Part shown: piece by piece, positions 15,630 through 18,963 of the stretch | Layout: each line of letters opens with the position of its first letter | Position numbering within the stretch: the stretch's first letter is position 1 | Assembly: GCA_001577185.1 (NCBI GenBank) | Contig: LSCM01000010.1 | Span: 1-18,963, forward strand | Direction of reading: 5' to 3' | Origin: Cloacimonetes bacterium TCS62 | Lineage (GTDB): Bacteria > Cloacimonadota > Cloacimonadia > Cloacimonadales > TCS61 | Length of the DNA: 18,963 bases | The notes under the pieces: generated by a model | What the model saw: only the letters and a program-made list of their open reading frames with translations | What the model was told of the DNA's origin: nothing | The model's database searches: none | Made by a program: the position numbers and the translations under genes

Positions 15630-17720
15630 ATGAAATCAAAGAAATTTTTACTTATGATTAGCTCATTAGTAATTTTATCAATAATTCTTATCACTGCTTG
15701 TGATAATAGAGTTCTTGAACAACCTGATTATAATATTGAATATATGCGAGCTAATCCCGACACTATCTACTCAGATAACAATATAACTTATTCAGAAATA
15801 GAAGTTAAAGTTAAAGATGAGGACGGTTTTGCTGTGACTAATGAAACTGTGACTTTTAGATCTGATATTGGTAATCTGATCTATGAAGTGCAAACTGATA
15901 GTATGGGTATTGCCCAGACAACTTTCTGGGATAATGGTGAATTAGGATTAGCAACAGTGGAAGCTTTCGTAGCAGATAAAGTTGCATCAGTAGCCGTAGC
16001 AATTGAAGAAGTTCCAGAAATAGAAACTTTGAATTTGAACTTTAATTCTTCTCAATTAAATATTGATGAAACAACTTTGATCAGAGCTGTCTGTCAAAAT
16101 GAAGTAGGTAATGTACCTGATGGAACTCTGATAGTATTTGAAACTGATCTCGGATTCTTCCAAAGTCTTACAGGTAACGATCTGGGAACAGCTACGCAAG
16201 TTTCAACTTCCAATGGAGTAGCTAAAGTTAATTTTAATGCAAGTAGCCAAAAAGGTAAAGCGAATATTACTTCTACAGTGGGTGGGGTTTCTGTTTCTGA
16301 TGAGATCACAATTCATCCAGGTTCTCCAAAACATATGTATCTTACGCCGGAAGTTAATCAAATACAAGCTAATAGTGGACAAGATGTTCTGATTACTGCT
16401 CGGGTTGAAGACAAATATCATAATGCTGTTGAGAGTGGTGTAGGAGTCGACTTTACAACCGATCTTGGTTCAGTTAATGAATTTGATAACACAGATAGTT
16501 TGGGTATTGCTGAAACTATATTTTCACCAGGGCTTGCTGCTGGTTCAGCACTTATTGAAGCTGTAGCAGATTCAGCTCAAGCTTCTACTGTTATATCAAT
16601 AATTTCAGATGATGTATATTCTATTGAGTTTGCTTTTAGCGGTCAGGTAGATATTCAAGTTGCAGGTACCGGTGGACAAGAATCTTTCGAATTCCAGGTT
16701 AATCTGTACGATGTAAATGGAAATCTGATCGACTATCCTGAAACCGTATGGTTTAAATTTATGAACGGACCTGATGGTACAAATATTAATAATCAAGTTT
16801 TCTTACCATCAGATGATTCACTAAGTGTCGAATCGTCCAATGGACATGCGATAGTATCAATTAGTAGTGGTTTGGAATCCGGAACTGTTACCTTACAGGC
16901 ATATGCCTATAATGATGTTGACAATATTGTGTCTGCAACAAAATCTAATATCGTAGTTCATTCAGGACCGCCAAGTACAGTCGATATTTCAATTGGTGGA
17001 CATGATACAGGTGAAGATATGGGCGGTGGAGTTTGGCAGGTAGAATGTGCAGCCTTTCTCAATGATACTCATGGTAATCCTGTAGACTATGCAACTGCAG
17101 TATATTTTTCATTAGATGAGAATATATCGTTTGCTTCTATTTATGCTCCTGCTTATGTAGGAAATGAAAATGCAAATGGTGATTCTACTGATGGTGTTGC
17201 TTTCACACGTATGAATTATGAAGGAACTCATACGAATGATGACATTACTATATATGTAGAAGTATCGAATACTATCCCTGGTCAACCTAACTTTACAGAT
17301 AGCACTACAGTTGTTTTACCAATTCAATTTCCAACGATTGATATTACAGCGGTACCAAGCCATGTTGACTGGTATGAAATTCCTGGTACAACACCAGAGT
17401 ATCAAAGTACTGAAGTAAGACTAACAGTAAAAGATGGACAAAACAATCCAATCGATAATCAGATTGTGCATTTCTCATCAACATTAGGCTATCCTTTGGA
17501 ACCTACACCACCAGACACAGGTGATCCTTATACAGGATTGACTACCGTTGTTAATGGAGTACATGGTAGACTTAATAAGGAAGTAGAATTTTATTACGGT
17601 GAATGCCCTGCACCAGTACCAGCACCTCCAGGAACAACAACGGCAACTATCACAGCTCAGATTCTCGGCACACAGACTTCAAACCAAGTAACTATAATCT
17701 TAAATAGATACGTAGATTAA
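15630..17720 (+). CDS. Lipoprotein with bacterial Ig-like (Big_1/invasin-type) repeats, T4P-linked
   Basis: This 696-aa putative surface or periplasmic lipoprotein has a signal peptide with lipobox ITAC, so Cys24 would be lipidated and Asp25 is at +2. The rest is a tandem array of about six Ig-like domains, roughly at residues 36-128, 132-230, 233-325, 330-445, 447-565 and 568-692. They share Big_1-type hallmarks: V.D..GN.V, V.F..D.G and a later D..G.A...F motif (DEDGFAV, TFRSDIGN, TDSMGIAQ; EDKYHNAV, FTTDLGSV, TDSLGIAE). Repeats 4-6 are more divergent. Such domains build stiff rods in invasins and intimins. The gene sits 9 nt after pilQ with AGGAGG at 15619-15624, and 18 nt before pilB, so it is an operon member. 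It could be a secretin-associated rod, a pilotin substitute or an adhesin; the sequence does not decide. I know no standard T4P gene name for it. Confidence 0.82.
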   Translation: MKSKKFLLMISSLVILSIILITACDNRVLEQPDYNIEYMRANPDTIYSDNNITYSEIEVKVKDEDGFAVTNETVTFRSDIGNLIYEVQTDSMGIAQTTFWDNGELGLATVEAFVADKVASVAVAIEEVPEIETLNLNFNSSQLNIDETTLIRAVCQNEVGNVPDGTLIVFETDLGFFQSLTGNDLGTATQVSTSNGVAKVNFNASSQKGKANITSTVGGVSVSDEITIHPGSPKHMYLTPEVNQIQANSGQDVLITARVEDKYHNAVESGVGVDFTTDLGSVNEFDNTDSLGIAETIFSPGLAAGSALIEAVADSAQASTVISIISDDVYSIEFAFSGQVDIQVAGTGGQESFEFQVNLYDVNGNLIDYPETVWFKFMNGPDGTNINNQVFLPSDDSLSVESSNGHAIVSISSGLESGTVTLQAYAYNDVDNIVSATKSNIVVHSGPPSTVDISIGGHDTGEDMGGGVWQVECAAFLNDTHGNPVDYATAVYFSLDENISFASIYAPAYVGNENANGDSTDGVAFTRMNYEGTHTNDDITIYVEVSNTIPGQPNFTDSTTVVLPIQFPTIDITAVPSHVDWYEIPGTTPEYQSTEVRLTVKDGQNNPIDNQIVHFSSTLGYPLEPTPPDTGDPYTGLTTVVNGVHGRLNKEVEFYYGECPAPVPAPPGTTTATITAQILGTQTSNQVTIILNRYVD

Positions 17721-17738
17721 TAAGTTTAGGGAGATTTG

Positions 17739-18963
17739 ATGGCATTTAATCCGCAATTTGCTAGATTTGGAGAGATTCTAATTCATGATGGTTTTGTAAC
17801 TGAAGATCAGGTGGAAGAAGCTGCTAGAAAGCAGGAACACTTTCACCTGAAAATTGGGCAGACTCTTCAAAAGCTTGAATATATCACTGAAGAACAACTG
17901 CTGGATACACTAAGTAAGCAACTGGAATATGAAGTTATTAAAGATAATGAACTTCTAGATCTTGATTCCGAGATCGTTAAGAAAATACCGGAACCATTTG
18001 CCCAAGAGAACAGAGTAATGGCTGTTAAAGAGGATGAAGGCTCCATTGTAGTCGCTATGACCGACCCGGAGAATATAGTTGTTCAAGATAACTTAAAGAA
18101 GATCTTAGGTAAGAATATTATTCCGGTCTTGATCGGAGAATCTAGCTTACAAGATACACTGGAAAGGTATTACAAAAATATTAGAACCTCTTCTCAAGTA
18201 GAAGATGCTGTAGGGAAATTTGATTTCGTTGCTGTGGATGAAGATGAGAATGAGATATCTATCGATACAGAAGGTGAAGCTGATGCACCTGTAGTTAAGC
18301 TGATCAATCTAATAATAACCGAAGCAATTAAATCCAACACAACAGATATTCACATAGAACCGCTCACTAAAAAGACGAGAGTCCGTTTTAGAGTTGATGG
18401 AGCTTTAAGAGAAGTTATGTCTCCTCCGATCGGTCTTCATGCTGGAATGGTTTCGTTAGTTAAGGTTATGTCGAAGTTGAACATTGCTGAAAGAAGACTT
18501 CCCCAGGATGGTCATATCTCACTTAAAACGCCAATGAAGAGTGTTGATGTACGTGTTTCTATCACACCTACGGTTACTGGTGAGAAAGTTGTGATGCGAC
18601 TTTTGGATAAAGGAGAATTTGGATTTGACCTTACCACACTTGGTTTTACAGAAGAAAATTTAGAAATGTTCACAAAATGGATACGAAGACCATATGGTAT
18701 AAATATTGTTTCAGGCCCTACTGGTAGTGGTAAATCTACTACCTTACATGCTGCTCTTAAGGAGATAAGAAATGTTGAAAACAATATTGTTACGGTGGAA
18801 GATCCTGTTGAATATAGATTAGATGGTATCACTCAAATTGAAACAAATGCTAAAATTGATCTTACTTTTGCTCGTTCATTGCGTTCAGTTCTGCGTCAAG
18901 ACCCTGATATTGTTCTCATTGGTGAGATCCGTGATGCAGAAACCGCTGACATTGCGATCAAGT
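17739..18963 (+). CDS. pilB: Type IV pilus extension ATPase PilB, 3' end cut by window edge
   Basis: This hexameric cytoplasmic ATPase powers pilus polymerisation. 408 codons are visible of an expected 560-580, and the frame is open to the right edge. Residues 8-147 form a GspE/MshE N-terminal domain (FGEILIHDGFVTEDQVEEA, then KKIPEPFAQENRVMAV). The catalytic half begins near 185 (APVVKLINLIITEAI, TDIHIEP at 202-208, RFRVDGALRE at 216-225). Walker A GPTGSGKST is at 326-334, Asp box VEDPVEY at 353-359 and Walker B IVLIGEIRD at 391-399. The C-terminal His box and the tetracysteine zinc site would lie beyond the window. AGGGAG at 17728-17733 is 5 nt before the ATG. It is last of the visible pil genes; pilC would be the usual next gene. 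Confidence 0.96.
   Translation, partial: MAFNPQFARFGEILIHDGFVTEDQVEEAARKQEHFHLKIGQTLQKLEYITEEQLLDTLSKQLEYEVIKDNELLDLDSEIVKKIPEPFAQENRVMAVKEDEGSIVVAMTDPENIVVQDNLKKILGKNIIPVLIGESSLQDTLERYYKNIRTSSQVEDAVGKFDFVAVDEDENEISIDTEGEADAPVVKLINLIITEAIKSNTTDIHIEPLTKKTRVRFRVDGALREVMSPPIGLHAGMVSLVKVMSKLNIAERRLPQDGHISLKTPMKSVDVRVSITPTVTGEKVVMRLLDKGEFGFDLTTLGFTEENLEMFTKWIRRPYGINIVSGPTGSGKSTTLHAALKEIRNVENNIVTVEDPVEYRLDGITQIETNAKIDLTFARSLRSVLRQDPDIVLIGEIRDAETADIAIK

Noticed and set aside
18512..18832. 106-codon minus-strand open frame
   Set aside because: It is antisense to the conserved catalytic core of pilB.
6411..18963. Interpretation of the locus as a type II secretion system
   Set aside because: pilT with its NLIRE motif and an actin-like pilM are T4P-specific, and there is no GspL or GspM; only PilP topology and minor pilin names are T2SS-like.

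Overview
The window is AT-rich (GC estimated by eye at about 35 percent) and almost fully coding. Two features point to a didermic bacterium of the FCB group, most likely a Cloacimonadota-type anaerobe. First, two large secreted proteins carry FlgD-like C-terminal sorting domains that begin with an NYPNPF motif, the tail associated with type IX-type secretion. Second, there is a complete-looking type IV pilus (T4P) operon with a secretin. The lineage is an inference from protein style; the window has no rRNA or other marker gene.

Left region (1-6197). Two divergently oriented genes for large secreted multidomain proteins face away from a 156-bp spacer (3789-3944). The minus-strand gene (1262 codons visible) runs off the left edge before its stop. 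It has a signal peptide, a possible metallohydrolase-like N-terminal domain, FN3/Ig-like domains, two 'GW..ISNP' segments and a truncated sorting domain. The plus-strand gene (750 aa) has a signal peptide, a MAM/jelly-roll-like domain, two carboxypeptidase-regulatory-like domains and a complete sorting domain.

Middle and right region (6411-18963). Eleven further co-directional genes follow with spacings of -4 to 38 nt, plus an AGGAGG-type ribosome site at most of them: major pilin, pilT, three minor pilin/pseudopilin genes (pilV-, pilW- and pilX/GspK-like), pilM, pilN, pilO, pilP, pilQ, a lipoprotein with bacterial Ig-like (Big_1-type) repeats, and pilB (truncated by the right edge). The products cover the pilus fibre, the initiation or tip complex, the inner-membrane alignment complex (PilMNOP), the outer-membrane secretin, and both the extension (PilB) and retraction (PilT) motors. 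The platform protein PilC and the prepilin peptidase PilD are not in the window; pilC may follow pilB. A good sigma-54-type promoter (TGG-N10-TTGCA spacing) lies just before the pilin gene.

Most unusual points: the pilX-like protein is about 780 aa and carries an inserted GDGW-type domain normally seen in secreted or adhesive proteins; a Big_1 lipoprotein sits between pilQ and pilB; two of the minor pilins lack the canonical Glu5; PilP is membrane-anchored rather than a lipoprotein and PilQ is minimal. GATC is strongly over-represented in the coding sequence. I see no CRISPR, tRNA, rRNA, insertion sequence or prophage.
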